From contig CAJUGZ010000049.1 in the NCBI GenBank assembly GCA_910585855.1, positions 1 to 18,355 of the forward strand: a stretch of DNA of 18,355 bases, in the 5' to 3' direction. Origin of the DNA: an uncultured Lachnospiraceae bacterium. GTDB taxonomy: Bacteria > Bacillota_A > Clostridia > Lachnospirales > Lachnospiraceae. A program made the position numbers and the translations under genes. Numbering within the stretch: the stretch's first letter is position 1; each line of letters begins with the position of its first letter. Under the pieces are notes generated by a model that was not told where the DNA came from, did no database searches, and saw only the letters and a list, made by a program, of their open reading frames with translations. This document shows, one piece after another, positions 1 through 6,447 of the stretch.

Positions 1-188
1 GTTTTATAGCTGATAAAATCTTTCCTTACACCAGTTACCTTTCGCCAGTGGTGAGGGCGAATTGCGCCCCGGTTCGTCCGGTTGGATGTGTCTGGATACA
101 GAAGCCCTAGACTTTCTTACCGTTCGGAAACCGGAGCAAGCAAAGGAAAGAAGCAAACCGCCTCTGGCGTCCGGTGAAAGAAAGCACA
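1..188 (-). repeat. Structured intergenic repeat, family A, copy 1 (cut by window start)
   Basis: A GC-richer block lies directly after the stop of the DUF6145-like gene and reads best on the minus strand. From its 5' side it carries TTTCTTTCA-CC-GGACGCCAGAGGC (160-182), later the hairpin GGGCG-caatt-CGCCC, a CACCA...TGGTG pairing, and near the window edge TTTTAT-cagct-ATAAAA. A diverged relative lies at 7512-7633 on the plus strand and keeps the GGGCGCAATT hairpin and the TTTTAT-cagcc-ATAAAA hairpin in the same order. The 61-codon open frame inside it has no ribosome binding site and is not maintained in the relative, so I treat the block as non-coding. It may be a structured RNA or a small non-autonomous mobile element. 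The window edge hides its true 3' end. Confidence 0.6.
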
Positions 189-190
189 CT

Positions 191-523
191 TTATTCTCGC
201 AAAACTGCAGCCCGATAGTAAAGTTCTAACCCTTTTAACAGTTCCTGTTTTGTTTGCTGATACTCTTTTATTTTAAGCCCAGCTCCAATCTCATCAAATA
301 AAATATCCTCTTCATCTGCCGCTACTCGAAAACAAAGTGTTCCGTCTGCCTCATACTCCAAAGTAAGAATACCTCCCACTTCAGAAACAAACAGTACACA
401 CATCACCTTTAATTCATCTTGAATCCCTTTCGGCAGTTTTAAAAAATCAGGATTTAGATAATATTTTTCATTATAATTACTGGCACCGCAAAGTACAACA
501 CGTTTTTGTTCTTTTTTAGACAT
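191..523 (-). CDS. DUF6145-like small conserved protein
   Basis: A cytoplasmic acidic protein of about 110 residues with no signal peptide or membrane segment. Its pattern of VVLCGASNYNEKYYLNPDF near the start, a central CVLFVSEVGGILTLEY strand region and LLFDEIGAGLKIK followed by a helical C-terminus resembles the DUF6145 family of Lachnospiraceae, recalled from memory. No function is known. Three in-frame starts exist: GTG at 538, ATG at 529 and ATG at 523. I chose 523 because that ATG overlaps the birA stop codon by 8 bases, a usual coupling geometry, while no strong Shine-Dalgarno picks an earlier one. It is the last gene of a two-gene unit with birA, and a structured repeat follows immediately after its stop. 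Confidence 0.75.
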   Translation of the reverse strand: MSKKEQKRVVLCGASNYNEKYYLNPDFLKLPKGIQDELKVMCVLFVSEVGGILTLEYEADGTLCFRVAADEEDILFDEIGAGLKIKEYQQTKQELLKGLELYYRAAVLRE

Positions 524-1496
524 AACCATAGATTCCACGTACGGAAACTTCTCCCGAAGTAATTGCTACCGTTTCCCCTTTCTCTTTTTCTACTATCAAT
601 GCTCCTGTCGAATCCACCCCTTTTGCAGTTCCACTGTATTCTCCTTTTGGATCTAAAACTCGAACCGCACGCCCGCAGTTGACCAGCCTTTTATTATATT
701 GCTCCAAAAGCCCGGAAAGATTCCGATGTTCCATAAAATTTTCATAGTCTTCTTCAAAATAAGACAAAAATGCACATATAACAGGAACACGTTCGATTTC
801 TTTTTTGCTTTCTATCTTTAGAGAAGTGGCTCGATCCTGTATCTCTTTCGGAAATTCCTCTATATTTACATTCGTTCCAAGTCCGATTACTACATAGTGA
901 ATCTGTTCCATTTCTGCACTCATTTCTGTTAAAATTCCGCAGACTTTTTTTCCATTAATAACCACATCATTTGGCCATTTAATCTGTGCTTCCAGCCCTG
1001 TCTGTGCCTTAATTGCTTTACTCATGCTTAAAGCTGCCACTAATGTCAGCATAGATGCATAAGAAGGTTCTAATTGTGGTCTTAAAAGAATTGTCATCCA
1101 GATACCTGTACCGGGTAGAGAAACCCAACCCCGCCCCCGTCTTCCTTTTCCAGAACTCTGTTGTTCGGCAAGAAATAACGCTCCATGTGGACTACCTTGC
1201 TCTGCAGCAGTTTTAGCCGCATTATTTGTAGAATCGACACTGTTATAACAATGTATCTCTTTTCCCGCCCATTTGGTAAAAATCCGGCTTTTAATTTCAC
1301 TTTCTGTTAATACATCTGGAACTGTCAGCAAATGATAGCCTTTGTTGGGAACAGCTTCAATCTGGTATCCCTCTTCCTTTAATTTATTTATATATTTCCA
1401 AACCGCTGTTCTTGAAATTCCCAATGCATCACAAAGTTCCTGTCCAGACACATAGCCTTTATGTTCCTTTAAGGTCTGTAAAATCCTTGTCTTCAT
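516..1496 (-). CDS. birA: Bifunctional biotin--[acetyl-CoA-carboxylase] ligase / biotin operon repressor
   Basis: Activates biotin with ATP to biotinyl-AMP and transfers it to the acceptor lysine of biotin carboxyl carrier proteins; in family members with this domain order the holo-enzyme also represses biotin genes. The 326-residue protein starts with a winged helix-turn-helix (about 1-60, with SGQELCDALGISRTAVWKYI). The class II ligase core follows, with GKGRRGRGW (116-124), the adenylate-binding loop, KWPNDV (173-178) and the GKKVCGILTE strand (182-191). A small SH3-like C-terminal domain ends the protein. Length fits full-size BirA, so both functions are probably intact. The start at 1496 has only a weak upstream GGACGG-like site. 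The DUF6145-like gene follows with an overlap. No biotin synthesis or transport gene is in the window, so repressor targets must lie elsewhere. Confidence 0.95.
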   Translation of the reverse strand: MKTRILQTLKEHKGYVSGQELCDALGISRTAVWKYINKLKEEGYQIEAVPNKGYHLLTVPDVLTESEIKSRIFTKWAGKEIHCYNSVDSTNNAAKTAAEQGSPHGALFLAEQQSSGKGRRGRGWVSLPGTGIWMTILLRPQLEPSYASMLTLVAALSMSKAIKAQTGLEAQIKWPNDVVINGKKVCGILTEMSAEMEQIHYVVIGLGTNVNIEEFPKEIQDRATSLKIESKKEIERVPVICAFLSYFEEDYENFMEHRNLSGLLEQYNKRLVNCGRAVRVLDPKGEYSGTAKGVDSTGALIVEKEKGETVAITSGEVSVRGIYGYV

Positions 1497-1546
1497 AGTT
1501 TTTGTTCCGTCCTTTATCTATTATATGGTATTAATCCACATAAACG

Positions 1547-1574
1547 ACGGAGTGAAATTTTACTTTCACTCCGT
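1547..1574. terminator. 11-bp perfect stem-loop between birA and the 96-aa membrane gene
   Basis: ACGGAGTGAAA (1547-1557) pairs perfectly with TTTCACTCCGT (1564-1574) around a 6-base loop. A short T-rich stretch (TTATTT) follows on the plus strand and a weaker one on the minus strand. It lies downstream of the OTC/96-aa unit and upstream of birA, so it most likely ends transcription from that unit, although its better U-tract faces the other way. Confidence 0.5.
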
Positions 1575-1582
1575 TTATTTAT

Positions 1583-1634
1583 GCACATGCCGATGCAAAG
1601 GAAATATGCCACTGGAATGGCGCATCGATGGTGC
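1583..1634. other. Compound imperfect stem-loop
   Basis: GCAC...CGATGC (1583-1596) can pair with GCATCG...GTGC (1622-1634) around an internal GCCA/TGGC hairpin. It sits just after the stop of the 96-aa membrane gene (minus strand) and before the 1547-1574 stem-loop. It may contribute to termination or RNA stability. No U-tract follows it and the pairing has an internal loop, so the call is weak. Confidence 0.3.
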
Positions 1635-1660
1635 AATATTATCAGCAAAGCTGACAAGTG

Positions 1661-1951
1661 TTAAATCCATATTACAATATAACTAGCCACAGCAAATCCA
1701 AACACTAAAACAGCCAAACAGCATATCCCAAGCCCTGCCAGACGCCGCCCGTAATAAAATGCTTTCATTCCGCTTACCATATCGACAAGTGCTGCCAATA
1801 AAAACATAACCGGCATCCAATTTATCTGTGTTTCCAAATTTAAGAATACAAATATACCCAGACAAACCGCTAAAATCCCCATACCCATTGTTGTTAAATC
1901 AAGCACAGTCTGCCAATGTTTAAAATGTCGTTTCGTCTTTGCTGCTTCCAT
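1661..1951 (-). CDS. Small membrane protein, three predicted transmembrane segments
   Basis: A 96-residue protein with a basic, soluble N-terminus (about 1-18, rich in Lys/His) followed by three hydrophobic stretches near residues 20-38, 44-60 and 71-95. A positively charged loop containing YYGRRLAG lies between the second and third. The C-terminus ends inside the last hydrophobic stretch. I do not recognise the family with certainty. Its start lies two bases after the ornithine carbamoyltransferase stop, and the GAGGAG that serves as ribosome binding site is inside the end of that gene, so the two are cotranscribed and probably translationally coupled. No motif ties it to arginine metabolism, and the link is by position only. 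Confidence 0.8.
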   Translation of the reverse strand: MEAAKTKRHFKHWQTVLDLTTMGMGILAVCLGIFVFLNLETQINWMPVMFLLAALVDMVSGMKAFYYGRRLAGLGICCLAVLVFGFAVASYIVIWI

Positions 1952-1953
1952 CT

Positions 1954-2949
1954 TTAGCTCTCCTCAAGTGTTGCCATCATCACAGCCTTAATTGTATGCA
2001 TCCGGTTTTCTGCTTCTTCAAATACAATCGACTGTTTTGATTCGAATACCTCATCTGTTACTTCCATTTCAGTTCTATGAAATCTTTCTCCCATTTCCTT
2101 TCCGATGGTTGTTTTTAAATCATGAAATGCCGGCAGACAGTGCATCAGTACTGCCGATTCTTTTGCCTGTTCCATTACTTTTTTATTGATTTGATAAGGC
2201 GATAAATCTTGTATTCTTTCTTCCCATACCGCCATTGGTTCTCCCATAGATACCCAAACATCGGTATAAAGTACATCTGCCCCTTTTGTTCCTTCTGTTA
2301 CATCTTCTGTTAAAGTAATGGTTGCTCCACTTTCTTCTGCATACTTCTGACACAAAGCCACTAACTCAGGATCAGGAAAATATTTTTTTGGCGCACATCC
2401 AACAAAATCCATTCCCATCTTTGTACATCCAATCATAAGAGAGTTACCCATATTATACCTTGCATCTCCGAAATATGCAAGACGAATCCCTTTTAATTTC
2501 CCAAAGTGTTCTTTAATCGTTAAAAAGTCTGCTAAAATCTGCGTTGGATGATATTCGTTTGTCAGTCCATTCCATACAGGCACATCGGCATATTTTGCCA
2601 ATTCCTCCACAATTTCCTGACTGAATCCACGATACTCAATCCCGTCAAACATCCGCCCAAGCACACGTGCCGTATCGGCAATACTTTCCTTTTTCCCAAT
2701 CTGAGAGCCGGAGGAATCCAAATAGGTTGTCCCCATCCCCATATCATGTGCTGCTACTTCAAAGGCACAGCGTGTTCTTGTACTAGTTTTTTCAAATATA
2801 AGAGCCACATTTTTTCCCTTGTAGCAATCAACAGGAATACCTGCCTTCTTTTTTGCCTTTACCTCTCCTGCTAAATCTAGAAGATAGGCAATCTCTTCTG
2901 CCGAAAAATCTTTCAGCGTTAAAAAATCCCTTCCCTTTAAAGAAACCAT
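1954..2949 (-). CDS. argF: Ornithine carbamoyltransferase
   Basis: Joins carbamoyl phosphate and L-ornithine to L-citrulline plus phosphate, the sixth step of arginine biosynthesis; the reverse reaction serves arginine fermentation when the enzyme is ArcB. The 331-residue protein is full length. It shows the carbamoyl-phosphate motif STRTR (56-60), HPTQ (134-137), the ornithine loop DVWVSMGEP (230-238) and the HCLP motif (270-273). The start at 2949 has a GGAGG ten bases upstream. Sequence alone does not separate anabolic ArgF from catabolic ArcB. An ArgR-type box at 3013-3030 and the absence of arcA, arcC or an arginine/ornithine antiporter nearby favour the biosynthetic role, though catabolic genes can also be ArgR-controlled. 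It heads a two-gene unit with the small membrane protein. Confidence 0.95.
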   Translation of the reverse strand: MVSLKGRDFLTLKDFSAEEIAYLLDLAGEVKAKKKAGIPVDCYKGKNVALIFEKTSTRTRCAFEVAAHDMGMGTTYLDSSGSQIGKKESIADTARVLGRMFDGIEYRGFSQEIVEELAKYADVPVWNGLTNEYHPTQILADFLTIKEHFGKLKGIRLAYFGDARYNMGNSLMIGCTKMGMDFVGCAPKKYFPDPELVALCQKYAEESGATITLTEDVTEGTKGADVLYTDVWVSMGEPMAVWEERIQDLSPYQINKKVMEQAKESAVLMHCLPAFHDLKTTIGKEMGERFHRTEMEVTDEVFESKQSIVFEEAENRMHTIKAVMMATLEES

Positions 2950-3012
2950 TGTCCGATATCCTCCATTCTTCTATGTATTTATTTTATTTCTATAATTTTT
3001 CTGAAAAATAAA

Positions 3013-3030
3013 ATTGAATATTTATACATT
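3013..3030 (-). promoter_or_regulatory. ARG box (ArgR/AhrC operator) upstream of ornithine carbamoyltransferase
   Basis: ATTGAATATTTATACATT matches the published 18-base ARG box consensus WNTGAATWWWWATTCANW at all but one position (ATACA instead of ATTCA). It lies 64 bases upstream of the argF start and overlaps the proposed -10 at 3026-3031, which suits repression by arginine-bound ArgR. No argR gene is in the window. A second box, which ArgR sites often have, is not obvious. Confidence 0.6.
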
Positions 3031-3054
3031 AACACTTTTTTATAACCCTGTCAA
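3026..3054 (-). promoter_or_regulatory. Probable sigma-A promoter of argF
   Basis: On the minus strand a perfect -35 TTGACA (3049-3054) is followed after 17 bases by TAATGT (3026-3031). The -35 is strong but the -10 is poor. The site is upstream of argF and overlaps the ARG box. A slightly shifted -10 is also possible. Confidence 0.4.
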
Positions 3055-3086
3055 CCACTTTTCCCCTCCAAAATAAAGCAAAAGGG

Positions 3087-3248
3087 GGACGCCGAAATCC
3101 AAAGATAATCTGCTTCGGACTCGCTCTCGCTTAGTATTTCTTATTTTCATGGCGGACACATAAGGTGTAAAAGACAGTAACACAGCATCTAAGTATCGAC
3201 AGGAAATGATGACCCTGCACAGACCTTCCTTTGGATTTTGGCTGTGTA
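3087..3248 (-). repeat. Structured repeat, family B, copy 1
   Basis: On the minus strand this block runs from TACACAGCC (3248-3240) to GGCGTCC (3093-3087). Its core (GGAAGGTCTG, CAGGGTCATCATTTCC, ACTTAG, ATGCTGTGTT, CACCTTATGTGTCCGCCATG, CTAAG, GAGAGCG) is shared with the plus-strand copy at 3491-3654, with roughly four fifths of positions alike by eye. The ends pair with each other: AAATCCAAAG on one side and CTTTGGATTT on the other. In the other copy the same position holds a different but equally well paired stem. A 77-codon frame on the minus strand across the block is rejected as a gene because an indel breaks the frame in the other copy. Confidence 0.75.
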
Positions 3249-3421
3249 CTGGGAACTCGTAGCCGGAAAGCATAACTTACCATTTTGGATTAAATCGTCC
3301 TTTAGATTTTATTTATATATCAAAAGGGCATTTTCTTAAAAGTGGATTAGATAAAACAATTTAGTTGGTAATTTAAACCAGACTATTTATATAGATGTTG
3401 TGATATATTTTTGATTTTATT

Positions 3422-3459
3422 TTTAGTATAAATATTTTTATATAAATATTTATACTAAA
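3422..3459. repeat. Perfect 16-bp AT-rich palindrome, 6-base loop
   Basis: TTTAGTATAAATATTT (3422-3437) is followed by TTATAT and its exact reverse complement (3444-3459). It sits between the two inverted copies of the family B repeat. There is no U-tract typical of a terminator on either side and the nearest coding genes are over 300 bases away. A role as a cruciform, a regulator site or part of a fold-back element is possible but unproven. Confidence 0.7.
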
Positions 3460-3490
3460 TCTTCTAAGCAGCTTTGTTTTCTGGCCGTCA

Positions 3491-3654
3491 TACACAGCCG
3501 GAATGAGAAGGAAGGTCTGCGCAGGGTCATCATTTCCCGTCGGCACTTAGGTGCTGTGTTGCTGTTTTTTAGCACCTTATGTGTCCGCCATGAAAATAGA
3601 AAATGCTAAGTGAGAGCGGGCTCGGAGCGGACTTTCCTTCTCATTCCGGCGTCC
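3491..3654 (+). repeat. Structured repeat, family B, copy 2
   Basis: Plus-strand counterpart of the block at 3087-3248, in inverted orientation with the GGCGTCC end facing outward (3648-3654). The terminal stem is CCGGAATGAGAAGGAAGGTC (3498-3517) against GGACTTTCCTTCTCATTCCGG (3629-3649), with one mismatch. An inner pairing, CACTTAG (3544-3550) with CTAAGTG, is also present. A short duplication of the end (CTCATTCCGGCG again at 3657-3670) follows. No transposase is nearby. Together the two copies make a 568-bp stretch with ~160-bp inverted termini. Confidence 0.75.
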
Positions 3655-3750
3655 TCCTCTCATTCCGGCGCTCCCTCCTCACATTCAAGAAGTCGTTTCA
3701 TCTTTTTGTATATTTTTTTATTATTTATGTATATTTATGCATAATACTCA

Positions 3751-3795
3751 AAAGAAAATCCCTTGTTCTGTCAAAGTTTCGACAAAACAAAGGAT
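3751..3795 (-). terminator. Rho-independent terminator of the SleB-type hydrolase gene
   Basis: On the minus strand, ATCCTTTGTTTTGTC (3795-3781) pairs with GACAGAACAAGGGAT (3772-3758) around an 8-base loop. The 15-bp stem contains only two G-U pairs as deviations and is followed by TTTCTTT. It starts 12 bases after the stop codon at 3807. Confidence 0.8.
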
Positions 3796-3806
3796 AATTT
3801 TAAAAT

Positions 3807-5063
3807 CTAATTTTTATAAAAGCAATGATTTCCAATCAAAGTATATTCTGAATAAGATCCTGTTTTGGCATAACGAGCTGATATAAAATGCCGATAATCA
3901 CCGATATTATTTACACCGGAAAATGCTTCTACTGCTGCTGTAATACAAGACTGATTTGGACCTGATGCAAGAATCCGAGCTAATGCTCCGCTGTTTGCAC
4001 CGGAAAACTGTCCTTTTGCATAAATAACCTCAGAAATATTGCTTCCATATCCTGCTCTTAAGCGATTTAATACAACATTTGCTACTGCAAGCTGTCCTTC
4101 ATAAGGTTCCCAGCCAGCTTCCATATGCACTAAACAAGCCAACAAATAAATATCTTCATCGGATGCTGCAATACTGTCACGCTGAACGGTCTGCATTACT
4201 TTGCTGTTTGCTACAGCAGATGCTGCCGCCTGTTGTTTTGTTTGCTCCTGACGAGCGGATTCTTCTTGTCTTGCTTTTTCCTGACGGGCTCTTTCTTCTT
4301 CTGCTGCACGAATTGCTGCCAATTCTTCTTCAATCGAAATTGCTTCTCCTAGAACATAATCTACACTGACATAATCAGAAGAAAGATATGCTGTTTCTCC
4401 TTCAAATGCAACAGCAACCCATCCGTCTACCATTTCTACAATATCAAATTTTTCACCTTCTCCAGCAATATCCAAAACATCTGCATCCGTTCCTGGATTT
4501 TCCCGAACTCGAAGCCCTCCGGTTAATACATTGCAGACAATATATCCATTTTCTACTGCAAATGCTTCCGCTTCCTTTCCTGTCAGTGTATAAGATTTAT
4601 ATACATATCCTTCTACAGAACCAGACTGTATGCGATACCAATCGCCTTCTTCTCCTAAAATTTCTGCTTTTGTTCCTACATAAAGTTTTCCTACAATTTC
4701 ACTGTCTGTAGATGGAGTAGAACGAATATTCAAATATTCATCTACAGTAGGAATTACATATCCGTCTAATTCCGATGCTTCTACAATTTCTTTTTGTATT
4801 TCCGGCTGTGCTTCCGTGGAAAATTCCATTGTTTTTACGTCTGATTCATTGATAAAAACTCTTTGCTTTGTCACAGCTTCCTTTTCGAGTATGACTTCTT
4901 CTGCTGTTGCAGCTTCAATTTTATTCAAATCCTCAAACATAACCGTTTCTGTACAATTAGAATCGGTTTCTTTTGTTTTTTCCTGCGGCACAACGGACTG
5001 ACCTGCGACTGCTGCCAATGCACAAACCATACCAAAAGCTGCCACTTTATACCGTTTCAACAT
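3807..5063 (-). CDS. Exported cell-wall hydrolase: two SH3b domains plus SleB-type catalytic domain
   Basis: Likely a secreted peptidoglycan lytic enzyme. In the 418-residue protein starting MLKRYK there is an N-terminal signal/anchor segment (about 5-25). An acidic linker follows, then two bacterial SH3 domains (about 100-160 with LNIRSTPS, and 172-236 with LRVRENPG). A Glu/Arg/Gln-rich helical linker (243-283) precedes a Hydrolase_2 (SleB/CwlJ-like) domain (303-418) with LLACLVHMEAG, NVVLNR and a C-terminal IGNHCFYKN. E315 in HMEAG is the expected catalytic acid. The frame opens at 5114, but the clear GGAGG lies seven bases before the ATG at 5063 and none precedes 5114. Spore cortex SleB is one relative, but SH3 repeats suit vegetative wall remodelling better. 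It is a single-gene unit with its own promoter (5155-5183) and terminator. Confidence 0.9.
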   Translation of the reverse strand: MLKRYKVAAFGMVCALAAVAGQSVVPQEKTKETDSNCTETVMFEDLNKIEAATAEEVILEKEAVTKQRVFINESDVKTMEFSTEAQPEIQKEIVEASELDGYVIPTVDEYLNIRSTPSTDSEIVGKLYVGTKAEILGEEGDWYRIQSGSVEGYVYKSYTLTGKEAEAFAVENGYIVCNVLTGGLRVRENPGTDADVLDIAGEGEKFDIVEMVDGWVAVAFEGETAYLSSDYVSVDYVLGEAISIEEELAAIRAAEEERARQEKARQEESARQEQTKQQAAASAVANSKVMQTVQRDSIAASDEDIYLLACLVHMEAGWEPYEGQLAVANVVLNRLRAGYGSNISEVIYAKGQFSGANSGALARILASGPNQSCITAAVEAFSGVNNIGDYRHFISARYAKTGSYSEYTLIGNHCFYKN

Positions 5064-5154
5064 GACAAATCCTCCATCCAATTTATGTAGGAAATCTTGA
5101 TATTTCCTGTTCATTGTCTGTAATTATTACAAATTTATTAACTAGACATTTCAT

Positions 5155-5183
5155 ATTTTAACAAATATAATATATTTTGTCAA
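5155..5183 (-). promoter_or_regulatory. Sigma-A promoter of the SleB-type hydrolase gene
   Basis: On the minus strand, TTGACA (5183-5178), a 17-base spacer and TAAAAT (5160-5155), an almost perfect sigma-A promoter. It leaves a leader of about 85 bases before the ATG at 5063. Confidence 0.7.
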
Positions 5184-5301
5184 GAGAATTTAAAAAAATA
5201 GCAAAAGTCCTTTAAGCAGTTATATAAAAATAAGAAAAGGATTTTATTTATGAACTTCAAAAATCATTAGAAGGTATTAGTTAAAAAGTTTTGACAGATA
5301 A

Positions 5302-5403
5302 TATGCTCTTAGTGAATTAGGAGAGTCCATGCGTCCCGTTAATGAACGCCTGTGGAGATAGTAGGTTACAAGGTCGATGAAGCAGGAAGTCTATTGGCTT
5401 TAG
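5302..5403 (+). pseudogene. tnpB: IS605-type TnpB, C-terminal remnant
   Basis: The plus-strand frame reads YALSELGESMRPVNERLWR, two stop codons (5359-5364), then VTRSMKQEVYWL and a final TAG at 5401. ESMRPVNERL near the end and SMKQEVY at the very end are typical of TnpB transposon nucleases of Firmicutes IS200/IS605 elements. Everything upstream of about 5302 is lost or unrecognisable, including the RuvC and zinc-finger parts, and an in-frame TAA precedes it. The piece was once the end of an RNA-guided nuclease gene but cannot now make one. No left end was found. Confidence 0.7.
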
Positions 5404-5420
5404 ACAAGGGGTAGTTCACC
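5365..5420 (+). mobile_element. Right end of a dead IS605-type element (omega-RNA 3' end)
   Basis: The stretch AAGCAGGAAG followed by a GTCTA...TAGAC hairpin (5389-5405) and GGGGTAGTTCAC (5408-5419) is the usual form of the right end of TnpB-bearing elements. In active elements this end is the 3' scaffold of the guide RNA (omega RNA), with the guide immediately downstream. Here the end survives while the nuclease gene does not. Bases 5115-5301 upstream are AT-rich and show only the hydrolase promoter. 5420-5494 shows nothing recognisable. Confidence 0.6.
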
Positions 5421-5494
5421 AGAGATGAAAAACATGAGTGGTATTAAGCAAAATAGTATATACCAGTAAATATTATTGTTGATAATTGTTTTTG

Positions 5495-6418
5495 TTATTT
5501 TTGTTTTTCTTTTTGAAAAGACTTCTGTGCTCCCTGTATGATTGTATCCTCTGGTTTTACTATACCAAGCAGCAGGGGAGAAGTTTTGTCGTGATATTTG
5601 TAGTTTTCAAATGCTTTTTGCGGGTTTTTGTTGGCATAGCAGTATTTGCAGCCATTCATGCAGGTATTATAAGCCCCTATGTCCCGACTTTCAATACGAT
5701 GACAGCCTTGTCGTGAACCTTTATGCTTTAAGTTTTTGAATAGGATACTGTTGGCATTTCCCAAAATATCAAGAGTTATGCAGCCAGAATTTTGGATATG
5801 ATAATGGGAAAAATCACCGTTTACTCCACAGGTCTGAATAAAAATTCCATTTTTTTCTGCAATCGTTCCAAGTCCCTGTGCTAGTGCGTCCATATCTTGT
5901 TCGGACAGGGGAATAAGTTCTGGCATATTACTTTCCAGTTTTTTATGCATTTCAACAAAGCTGAAAATGCAGCGGTCAATATAAGGAGAGAGTATTTTTG
6001 CCATATATTCAAAGGTTTCTAAATGCCGTTTAATGGTATATTCTTTTGTCAGCAGAATAGGGTCATATCTCCATGCAATGCGCTGTTTTCCAACTATTTC
6101 AGACAATTTTATCAGGGTTTCCATGCTTTCTTCTATGATCGGAACACCCGGCTCAATTTCTTTTCCATAAGCAGTAATTGTATAATGGAAGTAAGTATGG
6201 AAATGTTCTGTGATCTCATGCAGACGTGGCAGAATGGGCTTGTAATTCTTAGAGCAGAAAACAACACAGTCTACCATATCTGGAGTTAATTCATAACGTA
6301 TTACTTTGTTTGGAAACAGTGGGTTGCGTGAAAGCGCATATCCCTCTGAAAAACGGTTTAAGAGCCATTCTGTGTAATACTGGACGATATCTGTTCGTCC
6401 TCCTGTATTGATAATCAT
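5495..6418 (-). CDS. DUF1848 family protein with C-terminal Cx3Cx2C iron-sulfur motif
   Basis: The 307-residue protein starts MIINTGGRTDI and shows EWLLNRFSEGYALSRNP and DMVDCVVFCSKN in its first 60 residues, the DUF1848 signature. Near the C-terminus CMNGCKYCYAN gives C253, C257 and C260 in a Cx3Cx2C arrangement like that binding the 4Fe-4S cluster of radical SAM enzymes. In DUF1848 the motif is at the end rather than the start of the barrel, and no reaction is established. CGVNGDFSHYH (197-207) is also conserved-looking. There is no signal peptide, so it is cytosolic. The start at 6418 has AAAGGAG five to six bases upstream. It follows the metallo-hydrolase gene by 29 bases and is probably cotranscribed with it. 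Confidence 0.85.
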   Translation of the reverse strand: MIINTGGRTDIVQYYTEWLLNRFSEGYALSRNPLFPNKVIRYELTPDMVDCVVFCSKNYKPILPRLHEITEHFHTYFHYTITAYGKEIEPGVPIIEESMETLIKLSEIVGKQRIAWRYDPILLTKEYTIKRHLETFEYMAKILSPYIDRCIFSFVEMHKKLESNMPELIPLSEQDMDALAQGLGTIAEKNGIFIQTCGVNGDFSHYHIQNSGCITLDILGNANSILFKNLKHKGSRQGCHRIESRDIGAYNTCMNGCKYCYANKNPQKAFENYKYHDKTSPLLLGIVKPEDTIIQGAQKSFQKEKQK

Positions 6419-6447
6419 TTTTTCTCCTTTCTTAAAATGATGTATAT

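Noticed and set aside
4..189. 61-codon minus-strand open frame
   Set aside because: It lies wholly inside the family A repeat, lacks a ribosome binding site, and is not kept in the other copy.
3040..3273. 77-codon minus-strand open frame with protein-like residues (VSAMKIRNTKRERVRS)
   Set aside because: It runs through the family B repeat; the same region in the other copy shifts frame after ...AVLLFF and stops, so the conservation is of nucleotide structure, not protein. It has no ribosome binding site.
3087..3654. Group II intron or a full insertion sequence
   Set aside because: No reverse transcriptase or transposase frame and no recognisable domain V; no clear target duplications could be seen.
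3603..3797. 64-codon plus-strand open frame
   Set aside because: It starts in the repeat end and continues through the terminator of the hydrolase gene; composition follows AT-rich spacer.
5064..5114. Upstream extension of the SleB-type hydrolase (start at 5114)
   Set aside because: No ribosome binding site precedes 5114, whereas GGAGG precedes the ATG at 5063 and the signal segment then begins at the N-terminus.
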